DNA from: Luethyella okanaganae
GTDB taxonomy: Bacteria; Actinomycetota; Actinomycetes; Actinomycetales; Microbacteriaceae
NCBI RefSeq assembly: GCF_042660285.1
Contig: NZ_JBHSTP010000001.1
Span: 1,557,332 to 1,621,331, forward strand
Direction of reading: 5' to 3'
DNA length: 64,000 nucleotides
The notes below the pieces were generated by a model. That model was not told the origin of the DNA and did not search any database. It saw only the letters and a program-made list of their open reading frames with translations. Of the stretch, positions 50,324-59,755 are shown piece after piece (within the stretch, counting starts at the first letter, position 1; every line of letters starts with the position of its first letter). Made by a program: the position numbers and the translations under genes.

Positions 50324-51127
50324 CTAGCGAACTCCCTGCTCTTCAGTGTTCTCGCCGGCTCCACTCGTCCGCGAAATGGTGAGCAGCTGGCCGAGCTCTT
50401 CCTTGGTCAGGTCGCGCACCCGGCCCACCTGCAGCGTGCCGAGACGCAGCGGGCCGAACTGCCGGCGAACGAGCTCGACCACAGGGTGGCCGACGGCGTC
50501 GAGCATCCGGCGCACGATGCGGTTGCGACCGGAGTGCAGTGTGACCTCCACGAGACTGTAGGCACCATCACCAGGTGGACCCAACAGGATGCGCGCCTTG
50601 TCTGCGTGGATCGGGCCGTCGTCGAGCTCAACCCCCTTCTGCAAGCGCCCGACGGTCTGCACGCTCATACGCCCGTGCACCTTCGCGATGTAGGTCTTCG
50701 ACACTCCGAACGACGGATGCGCGAGCGTGTGCGCGAGATCCCCGTCGTTCGTCAGGATGAGCAGGCCGCTCGTCTCAGCATCGAGTCGGCCGACGTTGAA
50801 CAATCGCTCCTCGTAACCGATGGTGAAACGGGTGAGGTCGGGGCGTCCCTGCTCGTCCTTCATCGACGAGACGACACCTGTCGGCTTGTTGAGCATGAGG
50901 TAGCGCCTGGTCGTGTCGAGTTGCACCGCTGTGCCATCGACGGCGATGAGATCCGTCTCCGGATGGATGCGCGTGCCGAGCTCGGTGACGGTGTGTCCGT
51001 TGACCTCGATGCGGCCCTCGACGATGTATTGCTCAACGACCCGGCGAGAGGCGACCCCTGCGGCGGCGAGCGCCTTCTGCAGGCGCACGCCGTCGGCAGC
51101 GGCTTCGGTCTCGCTATGTGAGTGCAT
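50324..51127 (-). CDS. rluB: 23S rRNA pseudouridine synthase RluB-like
   Basis: 267 residues from the ATG at 51127. An S4 RNA-binding domain at the N terminus (VRLQKALAAAGVASRRVVEQYIVEGRIEVNG) precedes the catalytic domain with GRLDAETSGLLILTNDGDLAHTLAHP, which holds the active-site Asp in RLDAETSG. It matches the RluB/RsuA family; the 23S target is assumed from the gene order next to scpAB. It overlaps the end of scpB by 14 bases and its stop touches the tyrA start. Confidence 0.93.
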   Translation of the reverse strand: MHSHSETEAAADGVRLQKALAAAGVASRRVVEQYIVEGRIEVNGHTVTELGTRIHPETDLIAVDGTAVQLDTTRRYLMLNKPTGVVSSMKDEQGRPDLTRFTIGYEERLFNVGRLDAETSGLLILTNDGDLAHTLAHPSFGVSKTYIAKVHGRMSVQTVGRLQKGVELDDGPIHADKARILLGPPGDGAYSLVEVTLHSGRNRIVRRMLDAVGHPVVELVRRQFGPLRLGTLQVGRVRDLTKEELGQLLTISRTSGAGENTEEQGVR

Positions 51128-51986
51128 TGTCGAATCCTTCCACGCCGTCGTCGAGCAGCGGGGAGATCGGCGGCAGCTCCTCGAGCGAGTTGATTCCGAG
51201 CTGAGTGAGCAGCAGATCGGTCGTCCCGTAATTGATGGCCCCCGTCTCGGCGTCGGTGAACACCTCGGTGATGAGCCCACGGCCGAGCAGCGTGCGCACG
51301 ACCGAGTCCACGTTCACGGCACGAATGGACGCGATCGCACCACGGCTGATCGGCTGCTTGTAGGCGATCACGGCGAGCGTTTCCAACGCGGCCTGCGACA
51401 GCCTCGTAGGGTTCTGGGTGAGCACGAAGTCGGCGATGACGGGGTCGTGATCCTGGCGCACGTAAATGCGCCAGCCGCCGGCCACCTCGCGCAGCTCGAA
51501 GCCCCGACGGGTGCCCTTGGCCGAGCCTGCCGCCTCGGGATCGGAGCCCGCCACGGCAGGCAGGACACCGTCATAGTCGGCAACGAGGCGCGCGATCGCG
51601 GCCTGCACCTCGACCACGGGACGTCTGACGGCGGTTGCCAGGTGCACCACGCCCTGCGGCTCGTCGGCGACCATGAGGATGGCCTCGAGCGCGCGTTCCA
51701 CGTCTTCGACAACCGGTCGTCTTTCGTAGACGGGCGTTCCGACGTCGGCTAGGCCCCCTTCGGCGTCCAACGCTTCGAGGCCCGGAGTTCCTGTCACTGC
51801 GGCCTCAGCCTCGGCAGCTGCGGCTGCGGTGTCAACGGTTTCAGCGTCAGCGGTTTCAGTGACAACGGTTTCAGTGACAATGGCCTCGACGTCAACGGTT
51901 TCAGCGTCAACGGCCTCGACGTCAACGGTTTCAGCGTCAACTGTTTCGGCCTCCGCGATGTTGAGGTTATCGGCGTCAGTTGTCAT
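51114..51986 (-). CDS. scpB: Chromosome segregation/condensation protein ScpB
   Basis: 290 residues from the ATG at 51986. The conserved part begins near residue 87 (VERALEAILMVADEPQGVVHLATAV) with two winged helices, the second being FVLTQNPTRLSQAALETLAVIAYKQPISRGAIASIRAV and LLTQLGINSLEELPP. The N-terminal 70 residues are a run of short repeats of AETVDVEAVD type, encoded by repeated TCAACGGTTTC units. ScpB binds ScpA and the SMC ATPase. It overlaps scpA by 11 bases. Confidence 0.94.
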   Translation of the reverse strand: MTTDADNLNIAEAETVDAETVDVEAVDAETVDVEAIVTETVVTETADAETVDTAAAAAEAEAAVTGTPGLEALDAEGGLADVGTPVYERRPVVEDVERALEAILMVADEPQGVVHLATAVRRPVVEVQAAIARLVADYDGVLPAVAGSDPEAAGSAKGTRRGFELREVAGGWRIYVRQDHDPVIADFVLTQNPTRLSQAALETLAVIAYKQPISRGAIASIRAVNVDSVVRTLLGRGLITEVFTDAETGAINYGTTDLLLTQLGINSLEELPPISPLLDDGVEGFDNALT

Positions 51987-52893
51987 AGTCTGCTCCCAGA
52001 TTGGCGAGGCTCTCTTCCGACCACGTCTCCGCGGTCCAGCGCAGAGTGAGTTCGCCGAGCGGTTCAAGTTGTTCGAAGGCGATGGCAGCATGCCGATAGA
52101 GCTCGAGCACGGCAAGGAATCGTGCGATGACGACCCCTTTATGCCCCGCCTCGCCCTGGCCGACACCCGCGATGAGCTGCCGAAACGTCACCGGCGCCCC
52201 CGCCCTCAGCATCGCTACGACGTGCGCCGCCTGCTCACGGATGCTCACGAGAGGCGCGTGCAGGTGGTCGAGCCCGACGACGGGAATGTCCTTGGGCGTG
52301 AACGCGAGGGTGGCCATCGCGGCGAAGTCAGCGAGCGAGAGCGTCCAGACGAGCTCGGGGGTCTGCTGCCGGTACTTCTCCTCGAGCCGCACCGAACGCG
52401 CGTGCCGTGTCGACTCGGCGTCGAGGCGGCCCTGAACCCAGGTGGAGGCCTCCTTGAAGGCACGGTATTGCAGTAAGCGGGCGAAGAGCAGATCGCGTGC
52501 CTCGAGCAGCGCAACGTCCTCCGCGTCGACGAGCTCGCCCTGCGGCAGCAGCCCGGCCACCTTGAGGTCGAGCAGCGTCGCCGCCACCACCAGGAACTCG
52601 CTCGCCTGGTCGAGCTCCTTCTCGGAGTCGAGCCCCCGCAGGTAGGAGATGAACTCGTCGGTCACCCTGCTGAGCGAAACCTCGGTGATGTCGAGCTCGT
52701 GCTTCGAGATGAGCGAGAGCAGCAGGTCGAACGGCCCCTCGAAGTTGCTGAGGGAAACCCTGAAACCGGATGCTTCGGCAGGCCCGTCTTCACCCGGAGA
52801 AAACTCGACGACCTCAGCCTGCTCGACAGGGACGGACGCAGCAGTCGATGATTCGGCGGTGCTCGAGGCGACAGGGCTAGGCGACGGCGCCAC
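51976..52893 (-). CDS. scpA: Chromosome segregation/condensation protein ScpA (kleisin)
   Basis: 305 residues. The first 40 residues are Ser/Ala/Pro-rich. The kleisin domain starts FRVSLSNFEGPFDLLLSLISKHELDITEVSLSRVTDEFISYL, the standard opening of ScpA, and ends with the winged helix RFLAVLELYRHAAIAFEQLEPLGELTLRW. It bridges the SMC heads together with ScpB. It overlaps parA at its start by 17 bases and scpB at its end. Confidence 0.95.
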   Translation of the reverse strand: MAPSPSPVASSTAESSTAASVPVEQAEVVEFSPGEDGPAEASGFRVSLSNFEGPFDLLLSLISKHELDITEVSLSRVTDEFISYLRGLDSEKELDQASEFLVVAATLLDLKVAGLLPQGELVDAEDVALLEARDLLFARLLQYRAFKEASTWVQGRLDAESTRHARSVRLEEKYRQQTPELVWTLSLADFAAMATLAFTPKDIPVVGLDHLHAPLVSIREQAAHVVAMLRAGAPVTFRQLIAGVGQGEAGHKGVVIARFLAVLELYRHAAIAFEQLEPLGELTLRWTAETWSEESLANLGADYDN

Positions 52894-53779
52894 GGGCGAT
52901 CAGTTCCCTCGCGAGCTGACGGTAGGCACGTGCAGCCTGGTGCTCGGGTGCGAACTGGGTGATGGGGGTACCGGCCACGCTCGCATCCGGGAACTTGACC
53001 GTGCGGCCGATCACGGTCTCGAGCACCTTGTCGCCGAACGCGTCCACCACACGCTCGAGCACCTCGCGTGAATGCAGCGTGCGGGAGTCGTACATGGTCG
53101 CGAGAATTCCGTCGAGCTCGATGGCGGGGTTAAGCCGGTCACGCACCTTGTCGATGGTCTCGATGAGCAGGGCGACGCCACGCAGGGCGAAGAACTCGCA
53201 CTCGAGCGGGATGAGCACGCCGTGGCTCGCGGTGAGTGCATTCACCGTCAGCAGCCCCAGCGAAGGCTGGCAGTCGATGAGGATCACGTCGTAGTCGGCC
53301 GAGACCTTGCGCAACACCCCGGCGAGGATCTGCTCGCGGGCGACCTCGTTGACGAGGTGCACCTCGGCGGCGGAGAGGTCGATATTGGCCGGGATCACGT
53401 CGAGACCGGGAACGTTCGTCTGCTGGATCGCCTCGGCGGGAATCTTCGAGCGGGAGAGCAGCAGGTCGTAGATCGTCGTCACGTCATGGGTTGGAACGCC
53501 GAGACCGGCTGAGAGCGCCCCCTGTGGGTCGAAGTCGACGGCGAGCACACGGCGACCGTACTCGGCCAGTGCGGCACCGAGATTGATCGTCGAGGTGGTC
53601 TTGCCGACCCCGCCCTTCTGGTTGCAGAGCGAGATCACACGGGCCGGACCGTGCCCCTTGAGCGTCCGAGGCTCGGTGAACACCGACTGGGGACGACCGG
53701 TCGGACCGGACTGCGGTGCCGCTGAGACGTCGAGGCTCCCGACGGGAAGCTCCGCCGAGTCATCCTGCTTTCTCGTCAC
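52877..53779 (-). CDS. ParA-family ATPase (Soj-like) next to scpAB
   Basis: 300 residues. After a polar leader the deviant Walker A motif is ISLCNQKGGVGKTTSTINLGAALAEYGRRVLAVDFDPQG. The switch region is DVILIDCQPSLGLLTVNALTA. The catalytic-domain length and the position before scpA are those of the second actinobacterial ParA, not the parA-parB pair near the origin. It probably positions chromosome or cell-pole cargo; no parB is adjacent. Confidence 0.92.
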   Translation of the reverse strand: MTRKQDDSAELPVGSLDVSAAPQSGPTGRPQSVFTEPRTLKGHGPARVISLCNQKGGVGKTTSTINLGAALAEYGRRVLAVDFDPQGALSAGLGVPTHDVTTIYDLLLSRSKIPAEAIQQTNVPGLDVIPANIDLSAAEVHLVNEVAREQILAGVLRKVSADYDVILIDCQPSLGLLTVNALTASHGVLIPLECEFFALRGVALLIETIDKVRDRLNPAIELDGILATMYDSRTLHSREVLERVVDAFGDKVLETVIGRTVKFPDASVAGTPITQFAPEHQAARAYRQLARELIARGAVA

Positions 53780-53827
53780 TGCGATCTCCTGGTCTGGGCG
53801 TTCACCCGTAGAACTTCTTGACCGATT

Positions 53828-54733
53828 CTAACGAGCACGGGGATGTGCGCTCGTGTACATATCCCGGAGTGTGTCAGCTGTGACCAAGGTGTAGATCTGG
53901 GTCGTGGCCACCGAGGAGTGTCCGAGCAGCTCCTGCACGACGCGCACATCGGCGCCGCCGGCGAGCAGATGGGTCGCGAAGGAATGCCGCAGCGTGTGCG
54001 GGGAGACCTCGATGCCGAGGCCGGCGCGCTCGGCGGCGGCTCGGATGATGAGCCAGACGTTCTGCCGGGATATCCTCTGACCGCGCAGTCCCAAGAAGAG
54101 CGCCGGGGTCGAGGCCCCCCGCACCGAGAGTGTCGGCCGTGCCCGCACGAGATAGGAGTCGATGGCGGAACGCGCGTAACTGCCGACCGGAACGATCCGC
54201 TGCTTCCCACCCTTGCCGATCAGGCGAACGACCTCCTCATCGACCACGTCGTCGACGTTGAGGTTGACCGCCTCCGAGACGCGCGCGCCGGTTGCGTAGA
54301 GCAGTTCGAGCAATGCCTTGTCCCGCAATTGCTGGATGCCGTCCCCGTCGGTCGCCGCGAGCAGGGCGCTCACCTGGTCGATCGAGATCGCCTTCGGCAG
54401 CCTGGTGCCGAGTTTCGGCGGCTTCGTCTCGTGCGCGACATCCGTCTCGACGAGTCCCTCGTCGAGCAGGAAACGGTGCCATCCGCGCACCGAGGACAGG
54501 ATGCGTGCCACCGATGAGGCTATGAGAGGCGACTCCGCCCTGGTGCTGAGATGGCGCACGAACTCCGAGACCTGGGCGCTCGTGATCTCGTCCGGCACGT
54601 CGACGCCCTGCCGCCCGAGCCAGTCGCCGTACAGCGAGAGGTCGCGCCGGTAGGCGGTGACGGTGTTCGCCGAGAGTCCGCGCTCGATCGAGACATGCCG
54701 CAGGTAGGAGTCCACAGCCGTCTCGACGCTCAT
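53828..54733 (-). CDS. xerD: Site-specific tyrosine recombinase XerD
   Basis: 301 residues from the ATG at 54733. The N-terminal core-binding domain is VDSYLRHVSIERGLSANTVTAYRRDLSLYGDWL. The catalytic residues are visible in order: Arg in ATGARVSEAVNL, Lys in GKGGKQRIVPV, HTLRHSFATHLL, LLGHSSVATTQIYT with the nucleophilic Tyr. It resolves chromosome dimers with XerC at dif. It overlaps the NUDIX gene by four bases and belongs to the core, not to the integrative element. Confidence 0.95.
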   Translation of the reverse strand: MSVETAVDSYLRHVSIERGLSANTVTAYRRDLSLYGDWLGRQGVDVPDEITSAQVSEFVRHLSTRAESPLIASSVARILSSVRGWHRFLLDEGLVETDVAHETKPPKLGTRLPKAISIDQVSALLAATDGDGIQQLRDKALLELLYATGARVSEAVNLNVDDVVDEEVVRLIGKGGKQRIVPVGSYARSAIDSYLVRARPTLSVRGASTPALFLGLRGQRISRQNVWLIIRAAAERAGLGIEVSPHTLRHSFATHLLAGGADVRVVQELLGHSSVATTQIYTLVTADTLRDMYTSAHPRAR

Positions 54734-55395
54734 GTGCCGAGCGCCTCGCTCTTCGGATGCCGCGGCCAGAGACTGTCGCCGGCGCCGAGCGTGCTCCACC
54801 CGCGCGCCCTGGCCGCATGGGCTGCGAGAACGCCGATCGCGAGAGAGGGGTTCTGCAGCCGTCGATCGAGCACCGCGTCGACGCACTCGTCGAGGGGAAC
54901 CCAGCGCAACTCCATGTCGGCCTCCTCTTCGCTGCGATCGAAGCTCTGGTCGGTCGCTCCCAGCTCACGCGCGAGGTAGATGCGAATCGCCTCGTCGCTG
55001 CCGCCCGGCGAGGTGTAGAACTCGGAGAGCACATCCCAGCGGGTCGCGACGAGGTCGGCCTCCTCCGCCAACTCCCGCTGAGCCGCCCGCAGCGGGCGCT
55101 CGCCGCGCACGTCGAGAAGCCCTGCCGGAATCTCCCAGTCGCGAGTGCGTACAGGATGCCGGTATTGCTTGATGAGCAGCACCCGCTCGTTCTCATCGAG
55201 GGCGAGCACCGCGACGGCCCCTGTGTGGTCGACGAAGTCGCGCACGATCGACTGGCCGTTGAAGGCGAACCTCTCGCGACGCACATCCCAGACCTTACCC
55301 GCGAAGACCGTCTCGCTCTGCTCGACCCGCACTGCGAACAGCTCGTCGTCGAGCGCCGCGGACGCGCCAGGCGAGACGGACGCCTCGTCAGGCAT
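54730..55395 (-). CDS. NUDIX hydrolase, ADP-ribose pyrophosphatase type
   Basis: 221 residues from the ATG at 55395. The Nudix box is GLLDVRGERPLRAAQRELAEEADLVA (GX5EX7REUXEEXGU with one extra residue in the first part). ADP-ribose pyrophosphatases have a proline or tyrosine about 15 residues later, and here EFYTSPGGSDEAIRIYLAREL fits that group. It overlaps the end of pyrG by eight bases and the start of xerD by four. The role is removal of ADP-ribose or a related nucleotide sugar. Confidence 0.9.
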   Translation of the reverse strand: MPDEASVSPGASAALDDELFAVRVEQSETVFAGKVWDVRRERFAFNGQSIVRDFVDHTGAVAVLALDENERVLLIKQYRHPVRTRDWEIPAGLLDVRGERPLRAAQRELAEEADLVATRWDVLSEFYTSPGGSDEAIRIYLARELGATDQSFDRSEEEADMELRWVPLDECVDAVLDRRLQNPSLAIGVLAAHAARARGWSTLGAGDSLWPRHPKSEALGT

Positions 55396-57073
55396 CCCGC
55401 ACTTCGAAGAGACGGCTCGCCTGCTGACGGTCGAGCGCCGCGGCCACGAGTCCACGGAACAGGGGATGAGCATTGTTGGGCCGCGAGCGCAGCTCGGGGT
55501 GCGCCTGCGTTCCTACGTAGAACGGGTGCTGGTCACGGGGCAACTCGACGAACTCCACGAGGTGACGATCGGGCGAGGTTCCCGAGAACCACATGCCGGC
55601 CGCAGAGATCTGCTCGCGGTATCCATTGTTCACCTCGTAACGATGACGGTGACGTTCGGAGACGAGCGTTTCGCCGTAGAGCTCGGAGACGAGCGAGCCC
55701 TCGGCGAGGGCCGCCGGGTAGAGGCCCAGGCGCATGGTTCCGCCCATGTCGCCGCCGGCGATGATCTCCACCTGTTCCTCCATCGTCGCGATGACGGGGA
55801 ACTCGGTGTCGGGGTCGAACTCCGAGGAGGACGCTCCGGCGAGGCCGACCTTGTTCCGGGCATACTCAATGACCATGCACTGCAAGCCGAGACACAAGCC
55901 GAGCGCCGGGATGCCGTTCTCTCGAGCGAAGCGCAGAGCGCCCAGCTTGCCCTCGATGCCGCGCACTCCGAAACCACCCGGAACGCAGATCGCGTCCACC
56001 TCAGAGAGATTGCGCGCCGCACCCTCGTCGGTCTCGCACTCGTCGGAGGGTATCCAGGTGATCTTGACCTTCGTGTGCTGGGCGAATCCGCCGGCACGCA
56101 GGGCCTCGGTCACGGAGAGGTAGGCGTCGGGAAGATCGATGTACTTGCCGACGAGACCGATCGTCACCTCGTGCTTGGGCTCGTGCACGGCCTCGAGCAG
56201 CTTCTCCCAGCCCGACCAGTCGACGGCGGTGGCCTCGAGGCCGAGTCTGTCGATGATGTAGCTGTCGAGCCCCTGCTCATGCAGCATCGTCGGGATGTCG
56301 TAGATGCTCGGCACGTCCACCGCGTTCACGACAGCGGCCTCGTCGACGTCGCACATGAGCGCGATCTTGCGCTTGTTGCTCTCGGTGACGGGGCGGTCAC
56401 TGCGCAGCACGAGGGCGTCCGGCTGGATGCCGATGGAGCGCAACGCAGCGACGGAGTGCTGGGTGGGCTTGGTCTTCTGCTCCCCTGAGGCGCCCATGAA
56501 CGGCACGAGCGAGACGTGCACGAAGAAGACGTTCTTGCGGCCGAGCTCGTGGCGAACCTGACGAGCCGATTCGATGAAAGGCTGCGACTCGATGTCGCCG
56601 ACCGTTCCGCCGATCTCGGTGATGATCACGTCGGGCTGCGGGCTCTCCGATGCCTGCAGGCGCATACGTCGCTTGATCTCATCGGTGATGTGGGGAATGA
56701 CCTGCACGGTGTCGCCGAGGTACTCGCCTCGACGCTCCTTGGCGATGACGGTGGAGTAGATCTGGCCGGTCGTCACGTTCGCGGCCTGGCTCAGGTTGAT
56801 GTCGAGAAAGCGCTCGTAGTGGCCGATATCGAGGTCCGTCTCGGCTCCGTCGTCGGTGACGAAGACCTCGCCGTGCTGGAACGGGTTCATAGTGCCCGGA
56901 TCCACATTGAGATAGGGGTCGAGCTTCTGCATGACGACGCGCAGACCCCGCGACGTCAGAAGGTTGCCCAGGCTTGCGGCTGTCAGGCCCTTGCCCAAAG
57001 AAGAAACGACGCCACCGGTCACGAAAATGTGTTTGGTAATGCCGTTTGAATTGTCCGCGCTAATGTCCGCCAC
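55388..57073 (-). CDS. pyrG: CTP synthase
   Basis: 561 residues, the full family length. The synthetase domain opens KHIFVTGGVVSSLGKGLTAASLGNLL and contains LDPYLNVDPGTMNPFQHGEVFVTDDGAETDLD. The glutaminase domain has the nucleophile in GLCLGLQCMVIEYARN and its His/Glu in TQAHPEL region. It converts UTP to CTP with glutamine and ATP. It lies between recN and the NUDIX gene, the usual actinobacterial order. Confidence 0.97.
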   Translation of the reverse strand: MADISADNSNGITKHIFVTGGVVSSLGKGLTAASLGNLLTSRGLRVVMQKLDPYLNVDPGTMNPFQHGEVFVTDDGAETDLDIGHYERFLDINLSQAANVTTGQIYSTVIAKERRGEYLGDTVQVIPHITDEIKRRMRLQASESPQPDVIITEIGGTVGDIESQPFIESARQVRHELGRKNVFFVHVSLVPFMGASGEQKTKPTQHSVAALRSIGIQPDALVLRSDRPVTESNKRKIALMCDVDEAAVVNAVDVPSIYDIPTMLHEQGLDSYIIDRLGLEATAVDWSGWEKLLEAVHEPKHEVTIGLVGKYIDLPDAYLSVTEALRAGGFAQHTKVKITWIPSDECETDEGAARNLSEVDAICVPGGFGVRGIEGKLGALRFARENGIPALGLCLGLQCMVIEYARNKVGLAGASSSEFDPDTEFPVIATMEEQVEIIAGGDMGGTMRLGLYPAALAEGSLVSELYGETLVSERHRHRYEVNNGYREQISAAGMWFSGTSPDRHLVEFVELPRDQHPFYVGTQAHPELRSRPNNAHPLFRGLVAAALDRQQASRLFEVRDA

Positions 57074-57146
57074 GGGCTTTCATCCTATCAGAGAGTCTCG
57101 GTTGACCTGTGGTGCGGCGCACTCCGATCGCCGGTGCGCCCGGTCG

Positions 57147-58838
57147 TCAGGAGACCCGAGCGAGGTCGATGAGTTCACGCGCGTGCGCAAGTCCGCTCTC
57201 CGAATCGGGCAGGCCGGAAAGCAGTCGTGCCATCTCCGCCGTCCGCGCTTCGCCACGCAACTGCTGCACACTGCTCGCCGTGACCGCCCCAGCGCTGTCT
57301 TTCACGACACGTAGATGGTTGCCTGCGAAGGCAGCCACCTGGGCGAGATGCGTGACCACGATGACCTGGGCAGATGTCGCAAGCTGGGCGAGACGTCGAC
57401 CGATCTCGATCGCGGCGGCACCGCCGACACCCGCGTCTACCTCGTCGAAGACGAAGGTCGGCACGGGATCCGTCCCGGCGATGACGACCTCGATCGCAAG
57501 CATCACCCGAGAGAGCTCGCCGCCGGACGCGCCGCGACCGAGCGGTCGCGGCTCGGCACCGGCATGTGGCTTGAGTTGAATCGATACGGTGTCGCGGCCG
57601 GTGGCCGTATAGTCGTCATGTTGGGAGACGTCGACGACGAGCTCGGCATCGGGCATCGCGAGAGCCGCGAGTTCCGCGGAAACCTCCCGGGCGAGGCGTT
57701 CCGCTGCCTCGCTACGACGAGCGGTGAGGTCCGCGCCGAGTCGCGCGACCAGGTCACGATTGGCCTCGGTCTCATCGCGCAGGTGTTCGATGTTCTCGGA
57801 ATCGCCGTCGAGTTCGAGGAGCCGGGCACTGCCGATGTCGAGGAAGTCGATCACCTCGTCGAGGCTCCGCCCGTGTTTGCGCACCAAGCCGGCGAGCTCT
57901 GCTCGACGCTCCTGGACGAGTTCCAACTCACGCGCACCGTCGGCGTCGAGCCCGGCAAGATAACTAGAGAGCTCACCCGCGATGTCAGCGACGAGGAACT
58001 CGACGTTGCCGAGCGCCTCCGCGATGGGAGCCAAGGCGGAATCGTGACCCGCAACGCGCTCCAACTGGCGACGTGCGCCGTTCAACAGCGCGACGGCGTC
58101 CGGCACGTCCTCACCGTTCTCCGCCGAGACGAGTTCCCGGGCCTGAGCGGCGGCGAGCCGCAGCTCCTCGAGGTTGCCGAGACGTTCGGCGCGTTCCGCG
58201 AGCCCATCGTCTTCGCCGCGTTGCGGCGCGACCGCTTCAATCTCGGCGATAGCCTCACGCAACTCCTCGGCTTCGCGAATCCGGCGATCGCTCTCCCCCA
58301 CGAGCTCGTCGAGTTGCCGCTGCTTGGCATGCCAATCCTGAAACACGCGAACGTAGTCGTCTAGCAGAGCCGTGACCTCGGGCCCGGCGAAGCGATCGAG
58401 AGCCTCGCGCTGCGCCGTCGAGGAACGCAGCCGGATCTGGTCGGACTGTCCATGCACGACCACGAGCTGGTCGGCGAGGTCGCTCAGCACGCCCACGGGT
58501 GCGCCGCGACCACCGACGATGGCCCGGCTGCGCCCTTCTGCCGACACGGAACGACCGAGGATCAGTTCGGCACCATCGAGGTCGCCCCCCGCCTCTCGCA
58601 CTCGCTCGGCGACGGAGCCGTCGGCGGCGACGAGCCAGCGGCCCTCTACCCAGCTCTGCGCCTGGCCCTGGCGCACCGCGCCGGCATCCGCACGCTCGCC
58701 GAGCAGCAGTCCGAGCGCCGAGACCACCATGGTCTTACCTGCGCCCGTCTCACCCGTCACAGCCGTGAAACCGGGGCCGAGCGGCAGCGTAGCCTCAGCG
58801 ATCACGCCGAGATCGCGAATCGTCAGTTCTTCAATCAC
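57147..58838 (-). CDS. recN: DNA repair protein RecN
   Basis: 563 residues. The SMC-like head has Walker A FTAVTGETGAGKTMVVSALGLLLG at the N terminus. The ABC signature and Walker B are at the C terminus (ASGGELSRVMLAIEVVIAG and TFVFDEVDAGVGGAAAIEIG). A coiled-coil middle separates the two (RLGNLEELRLAAAQARELV). It acts in double-strand break repair. It overlaps the nadK stop by eight bases. Confidence 0.96.
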   Translation of the reverse strand: MIEELTIRDLGVIAEATLPLGPGFTAVTGETGAGKTMVVSALGLLLGERADAGAVRQGQAQSWVEGRWLVAADGSVAERVREAGGDLDGAELILGRSVSAEGRSRAIVGGRGAPVGVLSDLADQLVVVHGQSDQIRLRSSTAQREALDRFAGPEVTALLDDYVRVFQDWHAKQRQLDELVGESDRRIREAEELREAIAEIEAVAPQRGEDDGLAERAERLGNLEELRLAAAQARELVSAENGEDVPDAVALLNGARRQLERVAGHDSALAPIAEALGNVEFLVADIAGELSSYLAGLDADGARELELVQERRAELAGLVRKHGRSLDEVIDFLDIGSARLLELDGDSENIEHLRDETEANRDLVARLGADLTARRSEAAERLAREVSAELAALAMPDAELVVDVSQHDDYTATGRDTVSIQLKPHAGAEPRPLGRGASGGELSRVMLAIEVVIAGTDPVPTFVFDEVDAGVGGAAAIEIGRRLAQLATSAQVIVVTHLAQVAAFAGNHLRVVKDSAGAVTASSVQQLRGEARTAEMARLLSGLPDSESGLAHARELIDLARVS

Positions 58839-59751
58839 GGCCGACCGGGCCTCGCCATCCGGTGACGGGAAGCTGGAACTTGTTCACGAGCCTGTCGGTG
58901 AACGGGCCGGGATGCAGTCGCGCAAGGCGCACCGGCACCGTGGAACGGCGTACGACGACGCGCGCCCCCGGAGGCAGGTCATACGTACGCCTGCTGTCGC
59001 ACCACAACACGCCGGAACCATCGGTGCGGGCGAGCACCTCGACCGCGAGCGAAGAGTCCGACCCGACGACGAGGGGCCGGGCGAACAGCGCGTGCGCACT
59101 CAGCGGAACGAGCAGCAGAGCGTCGAGGGTCGGCCACACGATCGGGCCACCCGCAGAGAACGAGTAGGCGGTCGAACCTGTCGGAGTCGACATGACGACG
59201 CCGTCGCAACCGAAGGTGGAAAGCGGTCTCCCGTCGACCTCGATCACGACCTCGAGCATTCGCTCGCGGCTGGCTTTCTCGACGGTGGCCTCGTTGAGCG
59301 CCCAGGTCTCGTAGATGACTTCGGCGGCGACCTTGACACGCACGGAAAGCGTCATGCGCTCCTCGACGAGGTAGTCGCGATTGAGACCCCGCGCGACGGC
59401 CTCACTGAGGTCGTCGCGCTCGCTCTCGGCAAGGAATCCGACATGCCCAAGGTTGACACCGAGCAGAGGCGCGGATGCGCCGCGCACGAGCTCGGCGGCA
59501 CGCAGGATCGTGCCGTCACCGCCGAGCACCACGACGAGCTCGAGTTCCTGAGCCGAAACGCCTTTCCCCAAGACCTTGGCCGTGCCGTTGAGATCGGGAG
59601 CGAAGGCGTGCAGATCGTCCCATTGGTCGGCCGGCAAAACCGGGGTCGCCCCGGCAGCGGTCAGCTGCGCGCAGGCCGCGACGGCCGCTTCAAGCGAGTC
59701 CTGACGACCGGTGTGCGCGACGACGAGTATGTGGCGCTGGCCTGCCGTCAT
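58831..59751 (-). CDS. nadK: NAD kinase
   Basis: 306 residues. The catalytic Asp is in LVVVLGGDGTILRAAELVRG (GGDGT motif). The NAD-binding region follows in VNLGHVGFLAE and the second conserved stretch is CDGVVMSTPTGSTAYSFSAGGPIV. It makes NADP from NAD with ATP. It lies between tlyA and recN as in most actinobacteria, with four bases between it and tlyA. Confidence 0.96.
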   Translation of the reverse strand: MTAGQRHILVVAHTGRQDSLEAAVAACAQLTAAGATPVLPADQWDDLHAFAPDLNGTAKVLGKGVSAQELELVVVLGGDGTILRAAELVRGASAPLLGVNLGHVGFLAESERDDLSEAVARGLNRDYLVEERMTLSVRVKVAAEVIYETWALNEATVEKASRERMLEVVIEVDGRPLSTFGCDGVVMSTPTGSTAYSFSAGGPIVWPTLDALLLVPLSAHALFARPLVVGSDSSLAVEVLARTDGSGVLWCDSRRTYDLPPGARVVVRRSTVPVRLARLHPGPFTDRLVNKFQLPVTGWRGPVGRD

Positions 59752-59755
59752 CTGG

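Noticed and set aside
53828..54733. XerD considered as the integrase of the mobile element
   Set aside because: It is in the core block with scpAB and pyrG, 10 kb outside the att repeats, and has the chromosomal XerD gene order.
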